Positions 5,819 through 13,878 of a stretch of DNA of 23,757 bases are shown one piece after another. The first letter of the stretch is position 1. The number at the start of each line of letters is the position of its first letter. The notes under the pieces are model-generated. The model worked only from the letters and a program-made list of their open reading frames with translations, did not search any database and had not been told where the DNA came from. Position numbers and translations under genes: made by a program. Origin of the DNA: an uncultured Lachnospiraceae bacterium (GTDB lineage Bacteria; Bacillota; Clostridia; Lachnospirales; Lachnospiraceae); contig CAJUHY010000041.1 of the NCBI GenBank assembly GCA_910585895.1, positions 1 to 23,757 on the forward strand. Direction: 5' to 3'.

Positions 5819-7495
5819 ATGGATTTACTCAGCATATTTACAATGATTGGCGGACTCGCCCTGTTCCTGTATGGGATGCATATTTTAGGGGAAGGACTGG
5901 CAAAAGTGTCCGGGGGCAGAATGGAAGCCATTCTCTCCAAAATGACAGACAGCCCCTTAAAAGGCGTACTGCTTGGCGCCGGAGCGACTGCTGTCATCCA
6001 GTCTTCTTCGGCAACCACTGTGATGGTGGTCGGCTTCGTCAATTCAGGAATCATGCAGCTGCGGCAGGCTGTGGGAATTATCATGGGCGCCAATATCGGA
6101 ACCACCATAACCTCCTGGATTTTAAGTCTCTCCGGCATTGAGAGCAGCAATCTTTTTGTCAAGCTCTTAAAGCCCGAAGCTTTTTCACCCATCCTTGCCA
6201 TGGTTGGCGTCATCCTGCTCATGTTCTGTAAATCTGAGCGTAAAAAAGACGTAGGTACTATTTTATTGGGATTTGCGATACTGATGTTCGGCATGGACAC
6301 GATGAGTTCGGCAGTAGAACCATTACGCAATATTCCTGCTTTCACCAACTTGTTTGTGGCATTTTCCAATCCAATTGTCGGCATGATTGCGGGAACTATC
6401 CTCACCGCCATTATTCAGAGTTCCTCCGCTTCAGTCGGTATCCTGCAGGCGCTCTGTATCACCGGGGCAATTCCTTATTCCGCCGTTTTGCCGATTATTG
6501 CCGGGCAGAATATCGGAACCTGCATCACCGCGCTGCTGTCATCCATCGGCGCAAGCATCAATGCCAAGAGGGCTGCCTTTATCCATCTGTATTTTAATGT
6601 GATTGGCACGGCTGTATTTATGATTGGTTTTTATATCATCCATTATATTTCGCCGTTTGTTTTCTTTGAGCAGACTGCCACACCATCAGGCATTGCCGTG
6701 ACGCACTCATTCTTCAACATATTTGCCACCCTCATTTTACTGCCGTTTTCCTATCAACTGGTGAAGCTGGCAACCATTTCTGTGCGCGAAAAGAAATCGG
6801 AAGCTGTGCAGGAGCTTCCCCCCAAGCTGACAGCATTAGCAAACATGGACAAACGTTTTCTGGACAACCCGTCCTTTGCACTCACACAGTGCAGAAAGAC
6901 GGCCGGGGCTATGCTGGCGCTGGCAGATGAATCGGTCACGGAAGCCCTGGCGCTGATTGCCAATTATAATAAGAAAAAAGCAGACTATGTGGAAGATTTG
7001 GAAAACTATGTGGACCAATATGAAATGGAAATCAATGATTATATGTTTGACATAGATTTAGCGCCTTTGTCCATCACGGATTCCAGAGAATTATCCGTAA
7101 TGCAGCAATGCGTTGGCAATATAGAGCGTGTGGCAGATTATGCCCTGGCAATCACGCTCAGCCTCAAAAAAATGGTCAAAAAAGAACTGAATTTCTCCAA
7201 GGAGGCAAAAGAAGACCTGGCGCTCTACAGCGACATCCTTTTATCTCTTTTAAAACACACCGAGCAATACTGGGAAAATCCTGAACCCCTGATTGCCAAT
7301 GACGCCTACCAGCTGGAGAATGAATTGAACCGGATTGAAAAAAGAATCATCAAAGAACACAAAAAACGATTGAAAAAAGATAAATGCAGCGTGGACATGG
7401 GATTTATCCTCTCCGACATCCTCACCGGCTTAAAAAAAGTGGCAGAACACTCTCTCCTTGTCATTGAAGCCATGCAGCCGGTTAAGGCAGAGTAA
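5819..7495 (+). CDS. Na+/phosphate cotransporter with PhoU-like C-terminal domain
   Basis: 558 residues. The membrane part (about 1-320) carries the duplicated NptA/PNaS signature: QSSSATT at 61-67 and QSSSAS at 200-205, with paired GANIGTT and GQNIGTC motifs. The C-terminal ~220 residues are helical and charged, with the PhoU-like four-helix pattern (LSVMQQCVGNIERVADYALA and a later GLKKVAEHSLLVIEAM). It would import inorganic phosphate with sodium, possibly controlled by the PhoU-like tail. A GAGGT ribosome site precedes the ATG. Its stop is one base from the end of the convergent PhoR-like kinase gene, so the two transcripts must read into each other unless a terminator lies inside one of them. 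Confidence 0.92.
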   Translation: MDLLSIFTMIGGLALFLYGMHILGEGLAKVSGGRMEAILSKMTDSPLKGVLLGAGATAVIQSSSATTVMVVGFVNSGIMQLRQAVGIIMGANIGTTITSWILSLSGIESSNLFVKLLKPEAFSPILAMVGVILLMFCKSERKKDVGTILLGFAILMFGMDTMSSAVEPLRNIPAFTNLFVAFSNPIVGMIAGTILTAIIQSSSASVGILQALCITGAIPYSAVLPIIAGQNIGTCITALLSSIGASINAKRAAFIHLYFNVIGTAVFMIGFYIIHYISPFVFFEQTATPSGIAVTHSFFNIFATLILLPFSYQLVKLATISVREKKSEAVQELPPKLTALANMDKRFLDNPSFALTQCRKTAGAMLALADESVTEALALIANYNKKKADYVEDLENYVDQYEMEINDYMFDIDLAPLSITDSRELSVMQQCVGNIERVADYALAITLSLKKMVKKELNFSKEAKEDLALYSDILLSLLKHTEQYWENPEPLIANDAYQLENELNRIEKRIIKEHKKRLKKDKCSVDMGFILSDILTGLKKVAEHSLLVIEAMQPVKAE

Positions 7496-7496
7496 A

Positions 7497-8810
7497 TTAC
7501 TGAATATCTGAAAATTCCACATGCACCGTGGTGCCGATGCCTATATCACTGTCCAGCGAGACAGCTGCGCCATGTACTTCTGCGATATGTTTGACAATTG
7601 CCAGACCGAGACCGGTCCCGCCGGTCTTTCTGGAACGGCTTTTGTCCACACGGAAAAAACGCTCAAACACGCGCTTCTGGTATTTGGGTGAGATACCGAT
7701 ACCGTCATCCTGCACAATCAGCTTATCCGTAACCGTCACCCATACATGACCTCCCTGCCGATTGTAACGAATGGCATTATCGCACAAGTTATAGACAAGC
7801 TCCTCCAGCAGCCCTCTGTTTGCCTGAATCACAAGCGGCGTACCTTTCAGGGAAAGCATAACGCCATGCTTGCCGGCAACCGGCTGCAGCATCTCCACAC
7901 AGCGTGCAGCCGTTGCATACACATCCACAGATTCAAAAGAACTCTTGTAATCAGAGGAATCGTCAAGCTCCGACAACTGCAGGATATCATTGATTAATGC
8001 CAGCAGTCTCTGGGCATTTCTGTGTATTTCCTCTGCAAAATGCCGCCCTTCTTTCTTAGATGCCATACCATTGGCAATCAATTCCGCGTAGCCGGATATG
8101 GCCGTCAGCGGCGTTTTCAGTTCATGGCTTACATTAGCCGTAAATTCCTGACGGATTTTGCCATTTCGCAGCGCCTCCTCATGCCGGGAACGTATCAATT
8201 CAATAAAGGGCATCAATTCTTTGTAGGTACTGACATTTTCCATCTGCCCCATGTTGGCTGCCATCTGCTCAATCGGCAAAACAAACGCTCTGGTGAGCTG
8301 TCTGGCTATCCACACAGATATCAGGAATGACAGAATGGCAATCAGCACAGTGATGGGCAGCGTATTGCGGTAAACGTTCCAGATACTGCCAGCCTGTTTA
8401 GCAATCCGCAGAATAGTGCCGTCTTGCGCCCTTTTGGCATAGAAAAAGATGTTCTGCCCCATCGTCTGCGACTTACGTATGCTTGTGCCTTGCCCTTTCT
8501 GCATTGCCTGCACAACCTCTGGGCGCTGCTTATGGTTATCTAAAACATCTTCTCCTGAGTAGCTGTCATAAAGCACAGAGCCATCTTCTGCAATCCAGGT
8601 AATCCTCAGTTCTTCCTGTGGGTTTACAAACCCTTCGTGCTCCATCCGTTCCATCAGCTGCAAATCTTCCATTATTTCTACAAAGGAAGAGAGGTCTGCA
8701 AAAACCTCTTTCTGAAAAAACTGATAGGAAACAACCGTAGTCAAGAACACGCTGAGAATAATTGATACTGCAGTGACCACCATAAAATTTACATTCATCT
8801 TCCTTGCCAT
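7497..8810 (-). CDS. PhoR-like sensor histidine kinase
   Basis: 437 residues from the preferred ATG at 8810, where AGGAG is seven bases away; ATGs at 8816 and 8825 are in frame but too near the ribosome site. Order: membrane helix (~9-30), an extracytoplasmic domain of about 110 residues, second helix (~150-170), a short linker, HisKA with FTANVSHELKTPLTAISGYAE (phosphorylated His about 229), then HATPase_c with an N box (DNAIRYN), DDGIGI and GGTGLGLAIV. The HisKA block closely resembles Firmicutes PhoR. Gene order (regulator just upstream, phosphate transporter adjacent) supports phosphate sensing, but other PhoR-like kinases sense different signals, so this is an inference. Confidence 0.88.
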   Translation of the reverse strand: MARKMNVNFMVVTAVSIILSVFLTTVVSYQFFQKEVFADLSSFVEIMEDLQLMERMEHEGFVNPQEELRITWIAEDGSVLYDSYSGEDVLDNHKQRPEVVQAMQKGQGTSIRKSQTMGQNIFFYAKRAQDGTILRIAKQAGSIWNVYRNTLPITVLIAILSFLISVWIARQLTRAFVLPIEQMAANMGQMENVSTYKELMPFIELIRSRHEEALRNGKIRQEFTANVSHELKTPLTAISGYAELIANGMASKKEGRHFAEEIHRNAQRLLALINDILQLSELDDSSDYKSSFESVDVYATAARCVEMLQPVAGKHGVMLSLKGTPLVIQANRGLLEELVYNLCDNAIRYNRQGGHVWVTVTDKLIVQDDGIGISPKYQKRVFERFFRVDKSRSRKTGGTGLGLAIVKHIAEVHGAAVSLDSDIGIGTTVHVEFSDIQ

Positions 8811-8862
8811 TACCATACTCCTCATTCTGTCAGCGTTATAAATATTTTTTGCGCGCGAAAAT

Positions 8863-9534
8863 TCATTGCAGAAGATATCCTACGTTCCGCACCGTTTTAA
8901 TATGCTTTCCGGCATCTCCCAACTTTTTACGCAGCGTCTTGATATGCACATCCAAGGTCCGCGACTCTCCAAGAAAATCGATTCCCCATATTTTTTCCAT
9001 CAATGAATCTCTCGTCAACACAATACCGGCATTGTGCATGAGAAGCGATAAAAGTTCAAATTCCTTATACGTTAGTTCCACCAACTGTCCCGACACCTGG
9101 CAGGAACGGTTTGTCCCCGATAAAATAATATCTGAAAACGTAAGTTCATCTTCCGTTTTCTCCGGTTGTGCCCTTCTGAGAAGCGCCTTGATGCGCGAAA
9201 TCAATTCCATAACGCCGAATGGTTTTGTGATATAATCATCGGCTCCCATGTCCAGACCTTTGACCTTATCAAGTTCCGTAGTCTTGGCAGTCACCAGGAT
9301 AATGGGCAGATTCCTCGTATCCGGCTGTGCCCGCAGCTTCTTTAACACAGAAATGCCGTCCTCATCCGGAAGCATGATGTCCAGCAGAATAAGAGACGGT
9401 TTTTTGTTCTTGATTCTTGTCAGGAAATCAGAAGCGCAAGCAAATCCTTCTGCCTCATAGCCGCTGTTTTTCAGAGCAAATATCTCTATCTCACGAATGT
9501 TGGCATCATCCTCAACCACATAAATTGTTTTCAT
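8863..9534 (-). CDS. OmpR/PhoB-family response regulator (PhoP-like)
   Basis: 223 residues. Receiver domain: acidic pocket EDD at 8-10, phospho-acceptor D52 in LILLDIMLPDEDG, T in VTAKT, and K in DDYITKPF. The C-terminal winged helix shows ELTYKEFELLSLLM and the recognition region ESRTLDVHIKTLRKKLG. The start is placed at 9534 because AGGAGACGGA directly precedes that ATG. The start lies inside the last codons of the upstream kinase gene (23-base overlap), so the pair is coupled to the ABC operon. The PhoR-like kinase follows after about 50 bases and is the natural partner. Confidence 0.9.
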   Translation of the reverse strand: MKTIYVVEDDANIREIEIFALKNSGYEAEGFACASDFLTRIKNKKPSLILLDIMLPDEDGISVLKKLRAQPDTRNLPIILVTAKTTELDKVKGLDMGADDYITKPFGVMELISRIKALLRRAQPEKTEDELTFSDIILSGTNRSCQVSGQLVELTYKEFELLSLLMHNAGIVLTRDSLMEKIWGIDFLGESRTLDVHIKTLRKKLGDAGKHIKTVRNVGYLLQ

Positions 9535-10453
9535 TCCGTCTCCTCTCCTCACACTTACTGCTGATATCCGGGAACACTACGCGGACCGTCAATCTGCACT
9601 GTTCATACTCAGCACAAATCGTTCCGCCCATCTGCTCTGCCAATGTGCGGGCTATCGCCAGGCCCAATCCTGTAGATTTGCTGGCAGATTCCACCGTATA
9701 GAAACGGTCAAACAATTTGCCTACCTGCACCTCATCCAGCCCATGTACCGTGTTAGCAAATATAATTTCACCGCTTGCCAATAAGGTAATCTGCAAATCC
9801 CCTTCACTATACTTAACGGCGTTATTTAAAAGATTAGAAAACACGCGCGCCAGGGCGGACTTGTCAAGCATCCTCACGACCTTTTCCTGCGGCATCTGAA
9901 TCTGCGGTACAATCCCATGCTCATGGAGTTCTGAGTAGAAAGAAGCGATACTCTCCTCCAGTACGCTCCCGATTGCCACAGGCTCCCTGTCTGCACTGTT
10001 TCCCTCTGAAGTAATTACTGAATAACGGAACAATTCTTCCGTCAGCAAGGTCAGCAATTCCGCCCGATTGCGTATTATCCCGATATACCTCTGCGAGGAT
10101 GGGGAATGTTCTTCCTGTTCCAGCAAATCCAGATAGCCGCAGATTGCCGTCAGCGGTGTGCGCAAATCATGTGAAATATTTGCCACCGCATGTTTCAATT
10201 CCAAATCTCCCTCACAGAAACGATGCCGCTGCTCACGCAGCTTGTAAAGCTGCCGGTTTATCACATCTGCCAGACGGCACATTGACCGGTCCCGCGTGGA
10301 AATATCAATCAGTGTGTTAGTGTCAGTTATGAGCCTGTCGGCAAAACCGTCCGCAATCTCTGCTGCCGCCTTTTGCAGGATATAAACTTTTACAAGAAGG
10401 GCTGCAATAATAACAGCCATCATGCCGACAAGAACCCACAACCAAATTTCCAT
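9512..10453 (-). CDS. Short-sensor histidine kinase of the ABC module
   Basis: 313 residues. One clear N-terminal membrane helix (about 3-26), almost no extracellular part, a linker resembling HAMP, HisKA with ANISHDLRTPLTAICGYLDLL (His95), and an HATPase_c domain ending in the STGLGLAIAR G2 box. Kinases this short that sit next to ABC exporters typically sense through the transporter or within the membrane. The open frame extends upstream through the permease end, but the ATG at 10453 has AAAGGAG six to seven bases ahead and starts at a membrane helix, so it is preferred. Its likely partner is the response regulator at the head of the operon, with which it frames the ABC genes. Confidence 0.87.
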   Translation of the reverse strand: MEIWLWVLVGMMAVIIAALLVKVYILQKAAAEIADGFADRLITDTNTLIDISTRDRSMCRLADVINRQLYKLREQRHRFCEGDLELKHAVANISHDLRTPLTAICGYLDLLEQEEHSPSSQRYIGIIRNRAELLTLLTEELFRYSVITSEGNSADREPVAIGSVLEESIASFYSELHEHGIVPQIQMPQEKVVRMLDKSALARVFSNLLNNAVKYSEGDLQITLLASGEIIFANTVHGLDEVQVGKLFDRFYTVESASKSTGLGLAIARTLAEQMGGTICAEYEQCRLTVRVVFPDISSKCEERRRNENNLCG

Positions 10454-10502
10454 CACCTGCTCCTTTATGATCCAAAACAATATAAATTTCCATATCGGGT
10501 AA

Positions 10503-11333
10503 TTATTTGAGATTCTTTCTTTTGAAAGCCGCAATACCACAAATTGCCGGCACAATCGTAAGCAAAACAGATGACAGAATCATGCGCAGAGGATGTGCAA
10601 TCTGCAGCTGCCACATCAGAAGTCCCTGCCCTGTGGGCAGAAAATCTATCATAAATTCATAAAATGTCCGTTTTGCGCCGCCGATATAAGCAGGATTCGG
10701 CTGCGGCTCGCTCATCTGTATTCCCCCCTGCGTCAACTCAACACTGCTTGCCAGTTCCGGCTGCTGCAGCCCATTGTATATCATGCTTGCCAGAATAAGC
10801 AGTCCCAGAAACACCAAAATGGAAACAGCAACCGTCACAGCTTTATTAACAGACATCATACTGATAAAAGTAAAAATGGAGGAAAAAACTGCTGCACACA
10901 AAACAGCTATCAGCAGGTACTCCAGCAAACGAGGGACACCCATCTGCCACACGCCAAGCGCAGGTACGCCGACCAGCGCCCCCATGAGCCAAACTGCCAT
11001 TACAAACAGCGTCGCTGCAAATGTAACCACCAAACCAGAAAGGTAAATGCCTGCCCTCGTATGTCCGACAACCAGCTTATTGCGGATGGCGCCGTCACTG
11101 TATTCCGTGCCCAGGAACATACTGCAGAATAAGGCGCAGAACATTCCGATAACCAGCGCAAAATGAAAGTAATAATCATCCAGGGTATGGTGGTACTCTG
11201 CCAGGCTGACCGTCGCCTGCCTGACGCCGTTTAACATATAGACAACTGCATAAATGAGCATGGCTCCCATGCAGAACCAAAACGTTTTGTCCCGAAAAAG
11301 GCGGGAAAAATTCGCTGATAAGAGTTTACGCAT
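10503..11333 (-). CDS. ABC-2 type permease of a BcrB/lantibiotic-immunity-like exporter
   Basis: 276 residues from the ATG at 11333, with GGAGGT well placed inside the end of the ATPase gene; a GTG nine bases earlier is a weaker start. About six membrane segments are seen, with a cytoplasmic N-terminus (RKLLSANFSRLFRDKTFW) typical of ABC-2 permeases, the FLGTEYSDGAIRNKLVVGHTR motif after the second helix, and a periplasm-side loop rich in proline and glutamine at ~200-225. It pairs with the overlapping upstream ATPase (8-base overlap) to form an exporter that would remove a peptide antibiotic or similar compound. The substrate is not readable. Confidence 0.85.
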   Translation of the reverse strand: MRKLLSANFSRLFRDKTFWFCMGAMLIYAVVYMLNGVRQATVSLAEYHHTLDDYYFHFALVIGMFCALFCSMFLGTEYSDGAIRNKLVVGHTRAGIYLSGLVVTFAATLFVMAVWLMGALVGVPALGVWQMGVPRLLEYLLIAVLCAAVFSSIFTFISMMSVNKAVTVAVSILVFLGLLILASMIYNGLQQPELASSVELTQGGIQMSEPQPNPAYIGGAKRTFYEFMIDFLPTGQGLLMWQLQIAHPLRMILSSVLLTIVPAICGIAAFKRKNLK

Positions 11334-12240
11334 TTTTACCACCTCCTACCAGACTGACATAATAACTCTCCAGGCTTTCATCGTGCTCCTGCATGGAAAT
11401 GACCTCACAGCTTTCCTTCGCCAATAACGAAGTTAATTGAGAGACATTTATCTTCGCGTATATGTCCGCGGTATCAGAGGACAAAACTTTATACTCCATC
11501 CCCAATTCGTCCAGCACACGCACGAGGGGTTTCGTGTCGCTCACCTCTACACGTGTGCATTTACGGCAATTATCCTCCAGTTCCCTGGCGCTCATTTCCT
11601 TTACAATGAAACCATTATCAATAAATCCATAATGTGTTGCCAGCCTGGAAAGTTCATCCAGAATATGGCTGGATATCATTACCGTAATCTGCCGCTCCCG
11701 GTTCAGCTTCAATATCAGTTCCCGGATTTCAATGATGCCCTGTGGGTCTAAGCCATTGACAGGCTCATCAAGAAGCAGAAAATCAGGGTCTCCGGCCAGC
11801 GCAACTGCTATGCCCAATCTCTGGCGCATACCCAGCGAAAAATTCTTTGCTTTCTTCTTCCCTGTATCTGTAAGACCTACCAGTTTGAGGATATCATCAA
11901 TCCCCTCAAACGTCGGCAGCCCCAGAATACGGTACTGCTGCCGCAGGTTGCCTTCCGCTGTCATATTAAGGTAAATAGACGGCGTCTCCACGACAGCGCC
12001 CATCCTCCTGCGCGATTTCACAATATCCTTCTGCGAATTCTTCCTGCCATACAACGTGTATTCACCGGATGTTGGCTCCTGCAGACCGCAGATAAGCCGG
12101 ATAAGCGTAGTCTTGCCAGCTCCGTTCTTGCCCACAAAACCATAGATTGCCCCTTTGGGAACGTTCAGCGATACACCGTTAAGCGCTTTGAAATTTTTGT
12201 AATGTTTACTCAGTGCATTCGTTTGCAAAACATATTCCAT
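11326..12240 (-). CDS. ABC transporter ATPase (BcrA-like)
   Basis: 304 residues. Walker A GKNGAGKTT (37-45), Q-loop region around GAVVETPSIYLNMTAEGNLR, signature FSLGMRQRLG (134-143), Walker B DFLLLDEP (153-160) with GLDP, and switch H in SSHIL. The ~80-residue tail after the ATPase core is usual for the BcrA/lantibiotic-resistance group. It energises the permease that follows. AGGAGG lies ten bases before the ATG. It is the first gene after the repeat-bearing promoter at 12272-12328. Confidence 0.92.
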   Translation of the reverse strand: MEYVLQTNALSKHYKNFKALNGVSLNVPKGAIYGFVGKNGAGKTTLIRLICGLQEPTSGEYTLYGRKNSQKDIVKSRRRMGAVVETPSIYLNMTAEGNLRQQYRILGLPTFEGIDDILKLVGLTDTGKKKAKNFSLGMRQRLGIAVALAGDPDFLLLDEPVNGLDPQGIIEIRELILKLNRERQITVMISSHILDELSRLATHYGFIDNGFIVKEMSARELEDNCRKCTRVEVSDTKPLVRVLDELGMEYKVLSSDTADIYAKINVSQLTSLLAKESCEVISMQEHDESLESYYVSLVGGGKNA

Positions 12241-12271
12241 AAAAACATGACCTCCTTTATGTGATACCCAT

Positions 12272-12328
12272 ATTATACAGAGTAACCATAAAGAAACCGG
12301 TAAAGGGAATCGTAAAGAAATAGTAAAG
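12272..12328 (-). promoter_or_regulatory. Activator-type promoter with four TTTA(C/T) direct repeats
   Basis: Reading the minus strand, TTTAC, TTTAC, TTTAC, TTTAT occur at 12327, 12316, 12304 and 12292, spaced 11-12 bases (one helical turn), followed by TATAAT (12277-12272). No good -35 hexamer is present at the expected distance. Phased direct repeats next to a lone -10 are the usual layout for OmpR-family activators. The site lies between the upstream response-regulator gene and the ABC ATPase gene, so the regulator probably switches on the rest of the operon. Confidence 0.65.
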
Positions 12329-12330
12329 AA

Positions 12331-12996
12331 TTATTCTTCCCGCATCTTAAAGCCAATTCCCCAAACTGCCTCTATGTAATCTTTATCGCTTACTTTTTTG
12401 AGTTTTTTGCGCAGATTGCTAATGTGCATCTTGAGGGAACTTTCTATGCCGTCAGGCGTATCTTCCCCGATTCGGTCCAACAGCACAGATTTCGTGATAA
12501 CCTGCGTAGGATTTTGCATTAATACCTTGAGAATCGCATATTCTGTCCTTGTAAGCCGCTCTTCCTTCGAGCCTGCTGATACAGTGTGCACCTCCAGGTC
12601 AAGCGTCAAATCACCATAGGTCAAAACTGGGACAGGAAGGCTGACTGCCACATTGCGCAGCTGTACAGCAATACGAGCCAAAAGTTCTTTCGTATGAAAG
12701 GGCTTTGTCACGTAATCAGCCGCTCCACCTAAAAGCAGATTTACTTTGAGGTTTACGTCTGCCTTAGCGCTGACCACAATCACCGGAATTCCTTTAATCT
12801 GCAACAGTACCTTGTCACCCTCAAGCCCCGGCAGCATCAAATCCAGCAGCACAAGGTCCGGCGTAATATCAGATAATACCAGCAATGCTTCTGTCCCTGA
12901 ATAAGCACGAAAAACACCATACCCCTCTTTTATAAGGATTTCCTCAAGCATATTTCCAATATACATATCGTCATCAATAATCAGTATATTTTTCAC
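12331..12996 (-). CDS. OmpR-family response regulator heading the ABC module
   Basis: 221 residues from a GTG start with AGAGGT just upstream. Receiver domain: DDD at 8-10, phospho-acceptor D52 in LVLLDLMLPGLEGD, S/A-K in VVSAKAD, and K98 in DYVTKPFHT. The C-terminal winged helix shows RLTRTEYAILKVLMQNP and SSLKMHISNLRKKLKK. In gene order (regulator, ATPase, permease, kinase) it matches peptide-antibiotic resistance modules, and its cognate kinase is most likely the short one at 9512-10453. It probably binds the TTTAC repeats directly downstream of its own stop codon. Confidence 0.9.
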   Translation of the reverse strand: MKNILIIDDDMYIGNMLEEILIKEGYGVFRAYSGTEALLVLSDITPDLVLLDLMLPGLEGDKVLLQIKGIPVIVVSAKADVNLKVNLLLGGAADYVTKPFHTKELLARIAVQLRNVAVSLPVPVLTYGDLTLDLEVHTVSAGSKEERLTRTEYAILKVLMQNPTQVITKSVLLDRIGEDTPDGIESSLKMHISNLRKKLKKVSDKDYIEAVWGIGFKMREE

Positions 12997-13029
12997 AGCT
13001 ACCTCTCACAAGAATTCTTCGATGAACCC

Positions 13030-13058
13030 ATTATAGCATAGGATAGCCTGATTTTCCA
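13030..13058 (-). promoter_or_regulatory. Extended -10 promoter before the response regulator
   Basis: On the minus strand TGCTATAAT (13030-13038) is a perfect extended -10 element. The -35 position holds only TGGAAA (13053-13058, 17-base spacing), which is acceptable for an extended -10 promoter. It lies about 35 bases before the GTG start and would give low constitutive expression of the regulator. Confidence 0.5.
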
Positions 13059-13079
13059 TTATTACAAGATGATTGACCG

Positions 13080-13580
13080 CTATTTCTTTCCTGCATAAAA
13101 AGCAGCTTCCTTTATATAATGTTCAGCGTTACAGCGGTTGCTTTCAATTTCCTGCGGGGCAATTGCACGCTTTACCTTGGCTGGACTGCCCATCACCAGG
13201 GAATTGTCAGGAATCACTGTGCGCTCCGTAACCAGAGCGCCGGCTGCAACAATGCAGTTTTTGCCGACAACAGCATCATTCATAATAACCGCGCCCATGC
13301 CAATCAGTGAATTATCTCCTACTGTACAGCCATGGATTACCGCATTATGACCAATCGTAACACCCTCCCCGATAGCGACAGCTCCCCCTTTATCTACATG
13401 CACCACACAGCCATCCTGCACATTGCTGCCCCTGCCGACTGAGATTTCTCCTTCTTCGGCACGGATTACCGCATGAAACCAGACGCTTACCTCCTCATGC
13501 AGCGTAACATTGCCGCAGACAACAGCTCCCTGCGCAATAAAAACATTATCCTTAATCAACGGTTCCTTCCACTTTGTCAT
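13080..13580 (-). CDS. Gamma carbonic anhydrase-like protein (left-handed beta-helix, PaaY/YrdA family)
   Basis: 166 residues made almost wholly of hexapeptide repeats (I/V-G-x-x-x-x) forming a left-handed beta-helix, with a short C-terminal helix. Putative zinc ligands H61, H78 and H83 keep the HxxxxH spacing of the gamma class, and R40, Q55 and D56 match other conserved positions. The usual aspartate after the arginine appears as glutamate (IRAEEG). Such proteins may hydrate CO2 or have other trimeric acyl/metal roles; activity cannot be judged. The ribosome site AAAGGAG lies 13 bases before the ATG, rather far, and an out-of-frame ATG lies between. Confidence 0.88.
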   Translation of the reverse strand: MTKWKEPLIKDNVFIAQGAVVCGNVTLHEEVSVWFHAVIRAEEGEISVGRGSNVQDGCVVHVDKGGAVAIGEGVTIGHNAVIHGCTVGDNSLIGMGAVIMNDAVVGKNCIVAAGALVTERTVIPDNSLVMGSPAKVKRAIAPQEIESNRCNAEHYIKEAAFYAGKK

Positions 13581-13642
13581 CCGAATCCATCTTCTCCTTT
13601 CTTCTGCTCAAATTTTCTTTATGACTGCTAATTGATAGTCAT

Positions 13643-13648
13643 ATTATA
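13643..13648 (-). promoter_or_regulatory. Candidate -10 element for the carbonic anhydrase-like gene
   Basis: TATAAT on the minus strand, about 65 bases before the start codon. The -35 region is weak (TATGAA at 16-base spacing). The remainder of the 298-base divergent gap 13581-13878 holds the LysR-side promoter and repeats described separately. Confidence 0.35.
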
Positions 13649-13771
13649 CAAAAAACTTTTTCTTTTCATACATTTTCAAGCATTTTTTTGTGAATAATAT
13701 CCAATTATTGCCAGACCATACCCTTCCTGCGACCTTATATTTACAAAATGCAGAAACTCTCGCTCATTCCA

Positions 13772-13807
13772 TTGACATAATTATAATCTCTCCTTATAAT
13801 TATAATC
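13772..13807 (+). promoter_or_regulatory. Consensus sigma-A promoter with repeated ATAATTATAATC boxes
   Basis: TTGACA (13772-13777), a 17-base spacer and TATAAT (13795-13800) match the vegetative consensus exactly. ATAATTATAATC occurs twice, at 13777-13788 and 13796-13807, with a third related AATTATAA at 13821-13828. An ATTGCCAG / CTGGCAAT inverted pair lies at 13707-13714 and 13811-13818. The promoter serves the LysR gene; the repeats may be the regulator's own binding sites. Confidence 0.7.
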
Positions 13808-13878
13808 AGGCTGGCAATACAATTATAAATAGATGTTGGCTATAATTCAAGCATTTATATGGAAGATCGGAGGCATAC

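Noticed and set aside
5743..6411. 222-residue minus-strand frame opposite the phosphate transporter
   Set aside because: It is fully antisense to a clear transporter with family motifs, has no ribosome site or recognisable domain, and its composition mirrors the transporter codons.
10593..11132. 179-residue plus-strand frame inside the ABC permease
   Set aside because: Antisense shadow of a membrane protein; rich in His, Asn and Cys, as expected from reverse-reading hydrophobic codons.
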